Below are positions 9,209 to 17,917 of a stretch of 64,000 nt of DNA, piece after piece. Source of the stretch: an uncultured Clostridia bacterium. GTDB taxonomy: Bacteria > Bacillota > Clostridia > Lachnospirales > Anaerotignaceae. The position numbers were made by a program, and so were the translations under genes. The notes under the pieces are model-generated. The model saw nothing but the letters and a program-made list of their open reading frames with translations. It was not told the DNA's origin and did no database searches. The stretch is from the NCBI GenBank assembly GCA_910583755.1, contig CAJTZO010000005.1:51300-115299 (forward strand), given 5' to 3'. How positions within the stretch are numbered: position 1 is the stretch's first letter; each line of letters starts with the position of its first letter.

Positions 9209-9381
9209 CTATTAATAAGATTTTATTTGCGAAAAACCTTGAAAGCTTTTGAAAATTTTCAGTCAAACTTTTTCAAAGGCTTGTAAGATTTTAGGGGTGC
9301 CCTAGTCTTGCACCATCTGAAATGAAATGGAGATTATCCCTAAGGTTTTTTGACAAGCAGAATCTTATTACATTAATAAGA
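9209..9381. repeat. Intergenic inverted-repeat element, copy 1
   Basis: The outer ends ATTAATAAGATTTTATTTGC... (left) and the complement of AATCTTATTACATTAAT (right) are inverted copies. Inside lie CGAAAAACCTTGAAA on the left and CTAAGGTTTTTTGACAAGC on the right. The sequence GCTTGTCAAAAAACCTTAGGG read on the minus strand is the conserved end of the dispersed family described at 23660, 30468, 42508 and 51661. No ORF is present. Confidence 0.65.
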
Positions 9382-9474
9382 GTATAGCTTTTTTGTCAAA
9401 AAGTCAATTATAGAAGTTATTTTTTATATAGACAATTATAAAAAAATCGTTTAAAATGGAAAAAGTCAAAATAC

Positions 9475-9504
9475 TTGATAAGTATATGAATGATACTATA
9501 TAAA
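9475..9504 (+). promoter_or_regulatory. Probable promoter of uppP
   Basis: TTGATA at 9475-9480 and TATATA at 9497-9502 (spacer 16), or TATAAA at 9499-9504 (spacer 18). It lies just before the AGGAGG ribosome site of uppP. Confidence 0.6.
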
Positions 9505-9518
9505 TAAAGGAGGAAACT

Positions 9519-10367
9519 ATGAGCTGGGGAGAAATATTTAAGGCGTTTTTGTTTGGGATTGTAGAAGGTATTACAGAATGGCTGCCTATCAGTAGTACAG
9601 GGCATATGATTCTTTTACAAGAATTTGTAACATTAAAAATGTCAGATAAATTTATGGAAATGTTTTTTGTTGTAATACAATTAGGTGCAATTTTAGCAGT
9701 TGTATTATTGTATTGGAAAAAATTATTTCCTTTTTCTTTTAAAAAAGGACTAAAAATAAAAATATCTATTTTGCAAATGTGGTTTAAGATTATATTTGCT
9801 TGCATACCTGCGGCTGTCATTGGTATTTTATTTGATGACCAATTAAATGCATGGTTTTATAATTATCAAACTGTATCTATTATGTTAATTTTATTTGGTA
9901 TTTTATTTTTGGTAATTGAAAATATGAATTATGGAAAAAAATCAGAGATTGTAAAGCTTTCTCAAATTACATATAAAACAGCTTTTTTAATTGGTCTGTT
10001 TCAGTTGATTGCAGCCGTATTTCCGGGCACTTCCCGCTCTGGTGCAACAATTATAGGTGGGTTGTTAATTGGTATGTCTCGTACTGTTGCCGCAGAATTT
10101 ACTTTCTTTTTAGCAGTACCTGTTATGTTTGGGGCTAGTTTATTAAAATTAATAAAATTTGGTATTAGTTTTGAAAGTGATGAAATTGCTGTTCTTTTGG
10201 TAGGGATGGTAGTAGCATTTGTTGTTTCCATTCTTTCCATTAAGTTTTTAATGGGATATATCAAAAAAAATAATTTTAAGGCTTTTGGATGGTATAGAAT
10301 TGTATTAGGTATTTTAGTATTAATTTATTTTGGTATACAAACATTACTGACATTTCTTGCGGTGTAA
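9519..10367 (+). CDS. uppP: Undecaprenyl-diphosphatase UppP (BacA)
   Basis: Membrane enzyme that dephosphorylates undecaprenyl diphosphate to recycle the lipid carrier of cell-wall synthesis; it also confers some bacitracin tolerance. The 282-residue protein has about eight helices, and both signature motifs are visible: GIVEGITEWLPISSTGH near residues 13-29 and FPGTSRSGATI near 168-178. AGGAGG precedes the ATG. It has its own promoter and a strong terminator. Confidence 0.96.
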   Translation: MSWGEIFKAFLFGIVEGITEWLPISSTGHMILLQEFVTLKMSDKFMEMFFVVIQLGAILAVVLLYWKKLFPFSFKKGLKIKISILQMWFKIIFACIPAAVIGILFDDQLNAWFYNYQTVSIMLILFGILFLVIENMNYGKKSEIVKLSQITYKTAFLIGLFQLIAAVFPGTSRSGATIIGGLLIGMSRTVAAEFTFFLAVPVMFGASLLKLIKFGISFESDEIAVLLVGMVVAFVVSILSIKFLMGYIKKNNFKAFGWYRIVLGILVLIYFGIQTLLTFLAV

Positions 10368-10413
10368 AAAATTCCGGTTTGCATAAAATAAAGTGCGAAC
10401 CGGAATTTTTTTT
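10366..10413. terminator. Terminator after uppP, bidirectional
   Basis: AAAAATTCCGGTTTGCA pairs with TGCGAACCGGAATTTTT around a ten-base loop, followed by T residues. It also faces the end of the converging DUF1836 gene. Confidence 0.88.
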
Positions 10414-10417
10414 GACA

Positions 10418-11014
10418 TTAAGATTTTTTCATAGAAAAATGTGCGTCTAATATTTTTTCTGCAATTCTTTTTTCTGTATTTGCCTGTATGACCAATTGCA
10501 ACACCACAATAATATTTTGAATCAATTCATTTTCATATTTATGACATTCTGGTAATGATTGTGTATACTCCATATAATTATTTTCTAAGATGGAGGTAAT
10601 ATTTTTTTCATTTTGTTGCTGTAATGTTACAAAATCACGATAAATCATTTCTAAAAGTGGTGAGTCTGCATTTTTTGTCAATTCTTCTGTTACTGGTTTA
10701 AAAAGATGGTAAATATCCGTAATAGATAAAATAGATTTTAGATGATAAATCATAATTAAAAGCATAATATGATTTTTAGTATATTTCTTTTTTTGTGGTG
10801 GCGGAAAAATTTTTGCTTTTGCATAGTTGTTAATCATTGTTTTTGTAAGAATTTTATCATTTTTATTGCGTTTACAGCCAGACAAAGAAGTTTCTATCAA
10901 TGTCGTTACTTGGTCCATGTATAAATCTATGTTAGGAATAGATTCGATTGGTACAATAGAGTGGCTGTTTATTATTTTTGAAATTTGTTCTATCATAGTT
11001 TTTTGTTCTTTCAT
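10418..11014 (-). CDS. DUF1836-family protein
   Basis: A 198-residue cytoplasmic protein with the conserved core LTKTMINNYAKAKIFPPPQKKKYTKNHIMLLIMIYHLKSILS (residues ~58-98), the hallmark of DUF1836. The N-terminal part of that core resembles a MerR-like winged helix (NNYAKAKIFPPP), so DNA binding is plausible but unproven. GGGTGA lies nine bases before the ATG. It is monocistronic; no partner is apparent. Confidence 0.8.
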   Translation of the reverse strand: MKEQKTMIEQISKIINSHSIVPIESIPNIDLYMDQVTTLIETSLSGCKRNKNDKILTKTMINNYAKAKIFPPPQKKKYTKNHIMLLIMIYHLKSILSITDIYHLFKPVTEELTKNADSPLLEMIYRDFVTLQQQNEKNITSILENNYMEYTQSLPECHKYENELIQNIIVVLQLVIQANTEKRIAEKILDAHFSMKKS

Positions 11015-11111
11015 CTGTATTCACCCATTTAAAAAAAATAAAAAAATTAATAACGTAACTATATTATATAGTATTATAAACTATGTCGCAAGAATAAATC
11101 AAAAATTTTTG

Positions 11112-11140
11112 TTGTAAAAATAATAAAAAAAGGTTATAAT
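11112..11140 (+). promoter_or_regulatory. Promoter of the hemolysin III family gene
   Basis: TTGTAA at 11112-11117 and TATAAT at 11135-11140 with a 17-base spacer. Confidence 0.75.
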
Positions 11141-11195
11141 ATCTATATCATTAAATGTAGTTTTAAAAACTAGATAATACGGTTAGGAGATGTTT

Positions 11196-11861
11196 ATGAT
11201 GAAAGAAGAAAAAAACAGAAAATTTCGGATTAAAGAACCTGTAAATGCACTTACCCATTTTTTAGGATTTTTATTATCCATTCCTATTCTGATTATATTT
11301 TTAAAAAAGGCAAGTGAAGAAGCCTCCATTGTTTCTGTGATTGCTTTTTTAATATTTGGTATTTCCTTGCTACTTTTATATGGTGCAAGCACTATTTATC
11401 ATACCTTGCGTATCTCTGAAAAAGGAACTGCCTTTTTAAGACGTGTTGACCATATGATGATTTTTGTTTTAATTGCAGGAACATATACCCCCGTTTGTTT
11501 AATTCCCCTTAGAGGGAAATGGGGATGGACACTGTTAATTTGTGTATGGACATTTGCCATTGCAGGGATTTTATTAAAAATTTTTTGGTTGAATGCACCA
11601 AGGTGGTTTTCAACATTACTTTATGTGGTAATGGGTTGGCTTGTATTAATTGCTTTTGTGCCATTAGAGAAAGCAATTCCGATTAGTGGTATTGTGTTAC
11701 TTGCTGCTGGTGGTATTGTGTATACAATTGGAGCAGTTATTTATGCTGTGAAATGGTCAAAGTTAAAATTAAAATATTTTGGATTTCATGAAATATTTCA
11801 TTTATTTGTGATGGGAGGAAGTGCTTTGCATATCCTTTTTATGTTTCAATATGTGCTGTAA
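11196..11861 (+). CDS. Hemolysin III / YqfA-type membrane protein
   Basis: A seven-helix membrane protein of the HlyIII/PAQR superfamily, about 221 residues. Characteristic residues are NALTHFLG near the first helix, GASTIYHTL with the conserved SxxxH motif, RRVDHMMIFVLIAGTYTPVCL, and FHEIFHLFVMGGSALH near the C-terminus; the conserved His and Asp residues probably bind zinc. The ATG at 11190 is only a base from AGGAG, so ATG 11196 or 11199 is preferred. Bacterial members are named for a Bacillus cereus hemolysin, but their cellular role is probably housekeeping. Confidence 0.9.
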   Translation: MMKEEKNRKFRIKEPVNALTHFLGFLLSIPILIIFLKKASEEASIVSVIAFLIFGISLLLLYGASTIYHTLRISEKGTAFLRRVDHMMIFVLIAGTYTPVCLIPLRGKWGWTLLICVWTFAIAGILLKIFWLNAPRWFSTLLYVVMGWLVLIAFVPLEKAIPISGIVLLAAGGIVYTIGAVIYAVKWSKLKLKYFGFHEIFHLFVMGGSALHILFMFQYVL

Positions 11862-11926
11862 TCTGATTTTTTAAAAAGAAGTTTAGAAAAAAACTTTAAT
11901 AGTTCATATAATTGGAATAAAGTTTT

Positions 11927-11964
11927 AAGTCTTATAAATAAGTAATTTATAGGACTTATTTTTT
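11927..11964 (+). terminator. Terminator after the hemolysin III gene
   Basis: AAGTCTTATAAAT pairs with ATTTATAGGACTT (one G-T pair) over a five-base loop and runs into a stretch of T residues. Confidence 0.8.
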
Positions 11965-12031
11965 TGATGTTTATTTCTTTTGGTGAATTTTTATTATATA
12001 ATAATTATAGCATTAAAAAAATAGGAAAGGG

Positions 12032-12766
12032 ATGAATGGATTGCGGTTATTTTGGAGTACACTTGCTTTTTTTACTATTTTGCCTGTACCAAGTTCCTAC
12101 CAAAAACAGCAAGAACTTTCCAAAGGAATTTTATATTGTACATTGATAGGGTTATTGATAGGTTTAATTGACTACTTATGTTATGGTGTTGCAATATTCT
12201 TTTTTAAGTTGTCATGGATAGGAGCAATATGTGCTGTTTTGTCTGAAACCATTGTCACAGGTGGATTCCATTTGAACGGTTTAGCAAATACCTGTGATGG
12301 CTTTGTTACAACAGCAAAAAAAGAAAAAATGTTAGAAAGAATCAAAAATAAAAAAATAGGTACCAATGGTGCACTTGCATTGATTTTTGATATTGTATTA
12401 AAGATTGTGTTTTTGGAAAATAATGGGTATTTAGCTGTTTTATTAGCACCAGTAGCAGGAAAAATGGCAATTCCTATTTTTACAAAAAGTAATGCTGCAA
12501 AACAGCAAGGAAGTTCTTTGTATTTAACACCAAAGTATACAAAGGATATGATAGGAGCGATTTTGATAGGAATTGCACTTTTGACAGGCTTTTTACAAGT
12601 AAAAAGCATATTTCCTATTTTAACAGTGTTATTGTCTGCCTTTCTTTTTCGAGAATATTGTCAGCAAAAAAATGGAAGTATGACAAAGGATACCTTAGGC
12701 GCTGGTTATGAATTTTCAGAGATGATATTTTTAGCAATTATGGCTTTGCAAGGAGGGATACAATGA
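12032..12766 (+). CDS. cobS: Adenosylcobinamide-GDP ribazoletransferase CobS
   Basis: Joins adenosylcobinamide-GDP with alpha-ribazole in the last membrane-bound step of cobalamin assembly. The 244-residue protein begins LFWSTLAFFTILPVPSSY and carries the metal-binding GGFHLNGLANTCDGF motif near residues 80-94, with several helices after it. Its stop overlaps the cobC start by four bases (ATGA), a sign of translational coupling. No other cob genes lie here, so the cell may salvage corrinoids; this fits the probable corrinoid ECF transporter at 46.3-50.1 kb. Confidence 0.93.
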   Translation: MNGLRLFWSTLAFFTILPVPSSYQKQQELSKGILYCTLIGLLIGLIDYLCYGVAIFFFKLSWIGAICAVLSETIVTGGFHLNGLANTCDGFVTTAKKEKMLERIKNKKIGTNGALALIFDIVLKIVFLENNGYLAVLLAPVAGKMAIPIFTKSNAAKQQGSSLYLTPKYTKDMIGAILIGIALLTGFLQVKSIFPILTVLLSAFLFREYCQQKNGSMTKDTLGAGYEFSEMIFLAIMALQGGIQ

Positions 12767-13368
12767 AATTATATTTAGTACGACATGGGCAAACAGATAT
12801 GAATAAGGAAAAATTATATTATGGTTGGACAGATTGCCCCATCAATGAAGTAGGGAAAAAACAAGCAGAAACCTTGTATGGATTTTTTAAAAATGTGGAA
12901 TATCATAAAGTTATTACAAGTGATTTAAAACGTTCTGTAGAAACAGCGGAAATTATTACAAAAGGAAAAAATATTGTATTTGATAAAAGGACAGCGTTTC
13001 GCGAGCTAAACTTTGGGCTTTGGGAAGGAAAACATTATAAAACTTTAAAAAAGGAATATCCAGAGGCTTTTGAACAATGGGGAAAAGACTGGAAAAATTT
13101 TTGTATTCCAGAGGGAGAAGCATTTTTTACCTTTTATGAAAGAATCCGCAAGGAACTAAAAAAAGTCATAGCAGAAACGGCTGAGGAGGAAAATGTACTT
13201 TTAGTCACACATAATGGTGTTATGAGTGCAATGCTTTGTGTTTTAACAGGAGCAGGTTATGATGGTTTTTGGAAATTTTTTTTGGAGCAGGAAACATATT
13301 CTCTTGTTTCTGTAAAAAATGGTATGATAATCATAGAAAAGATAAATTGCCCTGTAAAAGGCTTTTGA
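12763..13368 (+). CDS. cobC: Alpha-ribazole phosphatase, histidine phosphatase family
   Basis: A 201-residue phosphoglycerate-mutase-fold phosphatase starting with KLYLVRHGQTDMN, whose RHG histidine is the phosphoryl acceptor. Further active-site motifs are SDLKRSVETA, FGLWEG and VTHNGVM (second catalytic His). Coupling to cobS by a four-base overlap points to alpha-ribazole-5'-phosphate as substrate, removing the phosphate in lower-ligand attachment. From sequence alone another small phosphoester remains possible. Confidence 0.85.
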   Translation: MKLYLVRHGQTDMNKEKLYYGWTDCPINEVGKKQAETLYGFFKNVEYHKVITSDLKRSVETAEIITKGKNIVFDKRTAFRELNFGLWEGKHYKTLKKEYPEAFEQWGKDWKNFCIPEGEAFFTFYERIRKELKKVIAETAEEENVLLVTHNGVMSAMLCVLTGAGYDGFWKFFLEQETYSLVSVKNGMIIIEKINCPVKGF

Positions 13369-13371
13369 GAG

Positions 13372-13400
13372 TTGCGGTTTTTTGTTCCTTGTGGTAGTAT
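13372..13400 (+). promoter_or_regulatory. Possible promoter of purC-purB
   Basis: TTGCGG at 13372-13377 and TAGTAT at 13395-13400 with a 17-base spacer. No purine riboswitch or PurR-type operator could be recognised in the short leader. Confidence 0.5.
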
Positions 13401-13437
13401 AAAGTAGAAAATTTTGGTATCTGCAAAGGAGGAAGTT

Positions 13438-14142
13438 ATGAAAAAACTAGAAATGCTATATGAGGGAAAAGCAAAAAAAGTATATCAGACAGAAGATGAA
13501 AATTTGTATATTGTAGATTACAAGGATGATGCAACAGCATTTAATGGACTAAAAAAAGGTTCTATTATAGGAAAAGGAGTTATTAATAATAAAATGACAA
13601 ATATTGTTTTTCAATACTTAGCGAAAAATGGGATAGAAAACCATTTTGTGCAGGAATTGAATGACAGAGAAACACTTGTGAAAAAGGTGCAAATTGTACC
13701 ATTGGAAGTGATTGTCAGAAATATTGCAGCGGGCAGTTTTTCAAAAAAGTTTGGTGTAGAAGAAGGAACAACATTAAAAAATCCTGTTTTAGAATTTTCT
13801 TATAAAAATGATGCCTTAGGTGACCCTATGATTAATGATATGCAAATTACAGCAATTGGTATTGCAACGGAAAAGGAATTAGAAACCATTTCAAAATCTG
13901 CTTTAAAAATCAATGCTTTAATGCAACAATTCTTTTTAGAAAGAGGAATTATATTAGTTGATTTTAAAATTGAGTTTGGAAAATATGGTGATAAAATCAT
14001 TCTTGCAGATGAAATTTCTCCAGATACCTGCCGCCTTTGGGATGTAAATACCAAGGAAAAATTAGATAAGGATAGATTTCGTAGAGATTTGGGTGGTGTA
14101 GAAGAAGCCTATCAAGAAGTTTGGAGAAGAATCCAACTTTAA
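13438..14142 (+). CDS. purC: SAICAR synthetase PurC
   Basis: Phosphoribosylaminoimidazole-succinocarboxamide synthase of purine synthesis, 234 residues. It opens KLEMLYEGKAKKVYQT, the nucleotide-binding hairpin, and has DYKDDATAFNG, EVIVRNIAAGS and LADEISPDTCRLWD, which bind ATP, CAIR and aspartate. A longer in-frame start at 13414 is rejected because AAAGGAGGAA sits directly before the ATG at 13438. purB follows 48 bases later. Confidence 0.96.
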   Translation: MKKLEMLYEGKAKKVYQTEDENLYIVDYKDDATAFNGLKKGSIIGKGVINNKMTNIVFQYLAKNGIENHFVQELNDRETLVKKVQIVPLEVIVRNIAAGSFSKKFGVEEGTTLKNPVLEFSYKNDALGDPMINDMQITAIGIATEKELETISKSALKINALMQQFFLERGIILVDFKIEFGKYGDKIILADEISPDTCRLWDVNTKEKLDKDRFRRDLGGVEEAYQEVWRRIQL

Positions 14143-14190
14143 AATAAAATTAATAATTTGTGGGATAACAAAAAGGAAGGGAGTATACAG

Positions 14191-15624
14191 ATGAAAGAAC
14201 AATATCAATCTCCATTAAATACAAGATATGCTAGTAAAGAGATGTCTCATTTGTTTTCACAGGAGTTTAAGTTTCAAACATGGAGAAAGTTATGGATTGC
14301 TTTAGCGGAAACCGAAAAAGAATTAGGACTTTCGATTACAGAAGAACAGATAACAGAAATGAAAGCACATCAGTATGACATTAATTATGAAGTAGCAGAA
14401 GCAAGAGAAAAAGAAGTGCGTCATGATGTCATGAGTCACGTATATGCTTTTGGAAAACAAGCACCAAAAGCAGAACCAATTATTCATTTAGGCGCAACTA
14501 GTTGTTATGTTGGTGATAATACAGATATTATTATCATGACAGAAGCAATGAAATTAATCCGTAAAAAATTGTTAAATGTCATTGCAGAACTTTCGAAATT
14601 CGCATTACAATATAAAGATATGCCAACCTTAGGATTTACCCATTTTCAGCCAGCACAGACGACAACCGTAGGAAAAAGAGCAACGCTTTGGTTGCAGGAT
14701 TTAATGATGGATTTAGAGGATATTGAATTTCAAATTAGTAAAGCAAAATTATTAGGTTCAAAAGGTACTACAGGAACACAAGCCAGCTTTTTAGAATTAT
14801 TTGATGGGGACAAAGAAAAAGTTAAAAAATTAGATGATATGATTGCGAATAAAATGGGATATAACAATTATTTTAAAGTATCTGGACAGACTTATCCCAG
14901 AAAGTTAGACTCTCAAATTTTAAATGTACTTTCTTCCATTGCACAAAGTGCTTTTAAATTTAGTAATGACATTCGTCTTTTACAGCATCTAAAAGAAATT
15001 GAGGAGCCTTTTGAAAAGAGTCAAATTGGTTCTTCTGCTATGGCTTATAAAAGAAATCCGATGCGTTCAGAAAGAATTGGCTCTCTTGCAAGATATGTCA
15101 TTGCAGATGCTGTAAATCCAGCAATTACAGCATCCATACAATGGTTTGAAAGGACACTGGATGATTCTGCCAATAAAAGAATTAGTGTTCCAGAAGCATT
15201 TTTATGTGTAGATGCCATATTAACCTTATATCGTAATGTTGTGGATGGTCTTGTGGTCTATCCAAAAGTTATTGAAAAACATTTGAATGATGAATTGCCT
15301 TTTATGGCAACAGAAAACATTATGATGGATGCTGTAAAAAAAGGTGGCAATCGTCAAGAATTGCATGAAAGAATTAGAATTCATTCCATGGAAGCTGGAA
15401 AAGTTGTGAAAATGGAAGGAAAACAAAATGACTTGTTACAAAGAATTGCCAATGATACCATGTTTGGCTTGACCATGCAAGAATTGGAAAGTATTATGGT
15501 ACCGCAAAATTTTGTAGGGATTGCGCCAGAACAAACAGAGGATTATGTTAAAAATTTTGTGCAACCTATATTAGAAAAAAATAAAGAACTTTTGGAAGAA
15601 AAAGGAGAAGAAGTAAGAGTTTAA
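14191..15624 (+). CDS. purB: Adenylosuccinate lyase PurB
   Basis: Cleaves SAICAR to AICAR and adenylosuccinate to AMP, both releasing fumarate. The 477-residue protein carries the fumarase/aspartase signature SSAMAYKRNPMRSER near residues 284-298, plus LGATSCYVGDN and TLGFTHFQPAQ. GGAAGGGAG precedes the ATG at 14191, so the in-frame ATG at 14158 is not used. It forms a unit with purC; purL lies separately on the other strand 10 kb away. Confidence 0.95.
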   Translation: MKEQYQSPLNTRYASKEMSHLFSQEFKFQTWRKLWIALAETEKELGLSITEEQITEMKAHQYDINYEVAEAREKEVRHDVMSHVYAFGKQAPKAEPIIHLGATSCYVGDNTDIIIMTEAMKLIRKKLLNVIAELSKFALQYKDMPTLGFTHFQPAQTTTVGKRATLWLQDLMMDLEDIEFQISKAKLLGSKGTTGTQASFLELFDGDKEKVKKLDDMIANKMGYNNYFKVSGQTYPRKLDSQILNVLSSIAQSAFKFSNDIRLLQHLKEIEEPFEKSQIGSSAMAYKRNPMRSERIGSLARYVIADAVNPAITASIQWFERTLDDSANKRISVPEAFLCVDAILTLYRNVVDGLVVYPKVIEKHLNDELPFMATENIMMDAVKKGGNRQELHERIRIHSMEAGKVVKMEGKQNDLLQRIANDTMFGLTMQELESIMVPQNFVGIAPEQTEDYVKNFVQPILEKNKELLEEKGEEVRV

Positions 15625-15736
15625 AAAAGGAAAATCAAAGTCCATAGTTGCCTGTTTTGTTTAAGAAACAATAGTACCTTTTTGGACATACAATTACAAT
15701 GATTTTGATAGGATGATAAATTTTTGCAAATATTTC

Positions 15737-15765
15737 TTGCATTTGATAAAATAAAGTGCTATACT
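15737..15765 (+). promoter_or_regulatory. Promoter of the rimP-nusA-infB operon
   Basis: TTGCAT at 15737-15742 and TATACT at 15760-15765 with a 17-base spacer, 77 bases upstream of rimP. Confidence 0.78.
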
Positions 15766-15794
15766 AAAAACGAGATAAATAGACTTTTATAGAA

Positions 15795-15818
15795 AAGAGT
15801 GGGTGAGAACCCACTCTT
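15795..15818 (+). promoter_or_regulatory. rimP leader hairpin
   Basis: A perfect ten-pair stem, AAGAGTGGGT at 15795-15804 with ACCCACTCTT at 15809-15818, closed by a GAGA tetraloop. A hairpin of this form (GAGTGGG/CCCACTC) is common in the leader of rimP-nusA operons in Firmicutes. No long T-run follows, so it is more likely a conserved 5' leader structure than a terminator. Confidence 0.75.
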
Positions 15819-15841
15819 AAATTTTGTTATGAGGTGAGTTT

Positions 15842-16309
15842 GTGGCAAAAGAAAAAAACACAGAAGCAAAAGTATTGACCATTGTAGAGCCAATTTTGAC
15901 AGAAAAATCATTAGAATTAGCAGATTTGGAATTTGTAAAAGAAGGTCCAAATTGGTATTTAAGAATATACATTGATAAAGAAGGCGGCGTAACGATTGAG
16001 GATTGTGAAAGCGTAAGTCGTATATTAGAAAAAAAATTAGATGAAAAAGACCCCATTGAGCAAGCTTATATTTTAGAAGTAAGTTCTCCAGGCATTGACA
16101 GACCGTTAAAAAAACCAGAACACTTTCAGAAATATATTGGTGAAATCATTGACATAAAATTATATAAACCGTTGGAGGGCAAAAAAGAATATCAAGGGGA
16201 ATTAAAACAATTTGAAAATGGTGTCATCACAATTATAGATGAAAATGAAAAAGAATTACAATTTGTACAAAAAGAAACAGCAAGCGTTCGTTTAGCGGTA
16301 CTATTTTAA
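15842..16309 (+). CDS. rimP: Ribosome maturation factor RimP
   Basis: Cytoplasmic 30S assembly factor, 155 residues. The N-terminal domain contains ILTEKSLELADLEFVKEGPNWYLRIYIDKEGGVTIEDCE in shape and ends with the family signature YILEVSSPGIDRPLK; the C-terminal SH3-like domain follows (GEIIDIKLYKPLEGKKEYQG). The start is GTG at 15842 behind GAGGTGAG. It is the first gene of the long translation operon. Confidence 0.93.
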   Translation: MAKEKNTEAKVLTIVEPILTEKSLELADLEFVKEGPNWYLRIYIDKEGGVTIEDCESVSRILEKKLDEKDPIEQAYILEVSSPGIDRPLKKPEHFQKYIGEIIDIKLYKPLEGKKEYQGELKQFENGVITIIDENEKELQFVQKETASVRLAVLF

Positions 16310-16327
16310 AAAGGAGAAAACAATAAA

Positions 16328-17557
16328 ATGGATAGAGTAGAATTTATAAATGCGTTGAACCAGATTGAAAAGGAAAAAGGCATTGATAAAGAAGTAATAT
16401 TTGAGGCGATTGAAACATCATTGGTATCTGCTTGCAAAAAGAATTTTGGAACAAGCCAAAATATTAAAGTAGTTATCAATCGTGAAACAGGTGATGTTGC
16501 TTGCTATGCACAAAAAGAAGTTGTGGAAGAAGTAGAGGATAAAATGTTGCAAATTTCTTTAGAAGATGCAAGAAATATTAACCCTTATTTTGTGATTGGT
16601 GATGTTATTGATATTGAAGTAACACCAAAAAATTTTGGCAGAATTTCTGCACAAACTGCAAAGCAAGTTGTGGTACAAAAGTTTAGAGAAGCAGAAAGAG
16701 AAATTCTTTATAATCAATACATTACAAAAGAAAAAGATATTATGACAGGAATTGTACAAAGACGAGAAAGAAAAAATGTCATTGTACAATTAGGAAAAAT
16801 TGATGCAATTCTAACACCAAATGAGCAAATCCCTTTTGAAGAATATAATTTTATGGATAGAATCAAGGTATATGTTTTAGAAGTAAAACAAAGTACAAAG
16901 GGACCTCAAATTTATGTTTCTAGAACACATCCAGAATTAGTAAAACGTCTTTTTGAACAAGAAGTACCAGAAGTATATGATGGAACAGTAGAAATTAAAA
17001 GTATTGCAAGAGAAGCTGGTTCCAGAACAAAAATTGCTGTTTATGCAAAGGATAAAAATGTAGATGCTTTGGGTGCTTGTGTGGGACAAAATGGCTATAG
17101 AGTGAATGTAATTGTCAATGAATTATATGGGGAAAAAATAGATGTCATTAATTGGAGCGAAGACCCAAAAGAATTTATTGCGGCAGCGTTAAGTCCTTCC
17201 AAAGTTTTGGCTGTTTCGATTAATGAACAAGACCAAAGTGCAAAAATTGTTGTGCCTGACCATCAACTTTCTCTTGCCATTGGAAAAGAAGGACAAAATG
17301 CAAGACTTTCTGCAAAATTAACCGGTTGGAGAATTGATATTAAAAGCGAAACACAGGCAAAAGAAACAAATTTCTTGACAGAGGAAGAAAAACAACAGAG
17401 TCAAGAAGTAGAACAAACGCAAATAGAAGAAGGAAAAGAAAAAATAAAAATGCTTTGTTCTGTATGTGGCTATGTACATGAAGATGATACAGCACCAGAA
17501 CAATGTCCAATCTGTGAAGCAGATGTGGATAAATTTGTGGAACAAATAGAAGAATAA
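16328..17557 (+). CDS. nusA: Transcription factor NusA with a C-terminal rubredoxin-like zinc ribbon
   Basis: Transcription elongation, pausing and termination factor, 409 residues. Order: NusA N-terminal domain (1-125), S1 domain (~135-200, IMTGIVQRRERKNVIVQLG), two KH domains (~230-345, ending LSLAIGKEGQNARLSAKLTG). After a Gln/Glu-rich linker (~352-373) comes an unexpected tail: C377-x2-C380-GYVHEDDTAPEQ-C393-x2-C396, the pattern of the rubredoxin-like domain of rubrerythrin. Firmicutes NusA usually ends shortly after KH2. The extension is in frame and the gene continues without a frameshift, so this is a real fusion rather than an error I can see. Confidence 0.95.
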   Translation: MDRVEFINALNQIEKEKGIDKEVIFEAIETSLVSACKKNFGTSQNIKVVINRETGDVACYAQKEVVEEVEDKMLQISLEDARNINPYFVIGDVIDIEVTPKNFGRISAQTAKQVVVQKFREAEREILYNQYITKEKDIMTGIVQRRERKNVIVQLGKIDAILTPNEQIPFEEYNFMDRIKVYVLEVKQSTKGPQIYVSRTHPELVKRLFEQEVPEVYDGTVEIKSIAREAGSRTKIAVYAKDKNVDALGACVGQNGYRVNVIVNELYGEKIDVINWSEDPKEFIAAALSPSKVLAVSINEQDQSAKIVVPDHQLSLAIGKEGQNARLSAKLTGWRIDIKSETQAKETNFLTEEEKQQSQEVEQTQIEEGKEKIKMLCSVCGYVHEDDTAPEQCPICEADVDKFVEQIEE

Positions 17558-17589
17558 TAAAATCAATAGAAAGAATGTCAAAGTAACCT

Positions 17590-17631
17590 CTATAAAGTTC
17601 TTTGTTTCTTTCTTTTAAGAAAGAAGGGAGG
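17590..17631 (+). repeat. Hairpin and repeat fragment between nusA and ylxR
   Basis: TTCTTTCTTTTAAGAAAGAA forms a short hairpin near 17606-17626, just before the GGGAGG site of ylxR. The string AAAGTTCTTTGTTTCTTTCTTTTAAGAAAGAAG nearly equals a segment of the dispersed repeat at 42641-42672. The leader of ylxR therefore seems built from a repeat fragment. Confidence 0.5.
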
Positions 17632-17638
17632 TTTTTTT

Positions 17639-17917
17639 GTGAAACAAAGAAAAATTCCATTAAGAAAATGTACCGGCTGTCAAGAAATGAAAAATAAAAA
17701 AGAAATGATTCGTATTGTACACAATGATGCAGGAGAGTTTTTTTTAGATGCAACTGGTAAAAAGCCCGGACGAGGCGCTTATATTTGTCCAAATATTGAA
17801 TGTTTAGAAAAAGCACAAAAATCAAAAGGATTGGATAGGTCTTTTAAAAAGGCAGTTCCGAAGGAAGTTTATGAACAGTTGGCAGAACAGTTGCGTGGTG
17901 AAATCAAAAATGGATAA
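17639..17917 (+). CDS. ylxR: YlxR/RnpM-family RNA-binding protein
   Basis: A 92-residue protein with the family signature PLRKCTGCQEMKNKKEMIRIV and GKKPGRGAYICPN; the four cysteines and basic residues form a small RNA-binding fold. Homologues bind RNase P RNA and modulate its activity, hence the name RnpM. The start is GTG at 17639 with GGGAGG five bases before it. It overlaps ylxQ by eight bases and lies in the standard nusA-ylxR-ylxQ-infB order. Confidence 0.93.
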   Translation: MKQRKIPLRKCTGCQEMKNKKEMIRIVHNDAGEFFLDATGKKPGRGAYICPNIECLEKAQKSKGLDRSFKKAVPKEVYEQLAEQLRGEIKNG

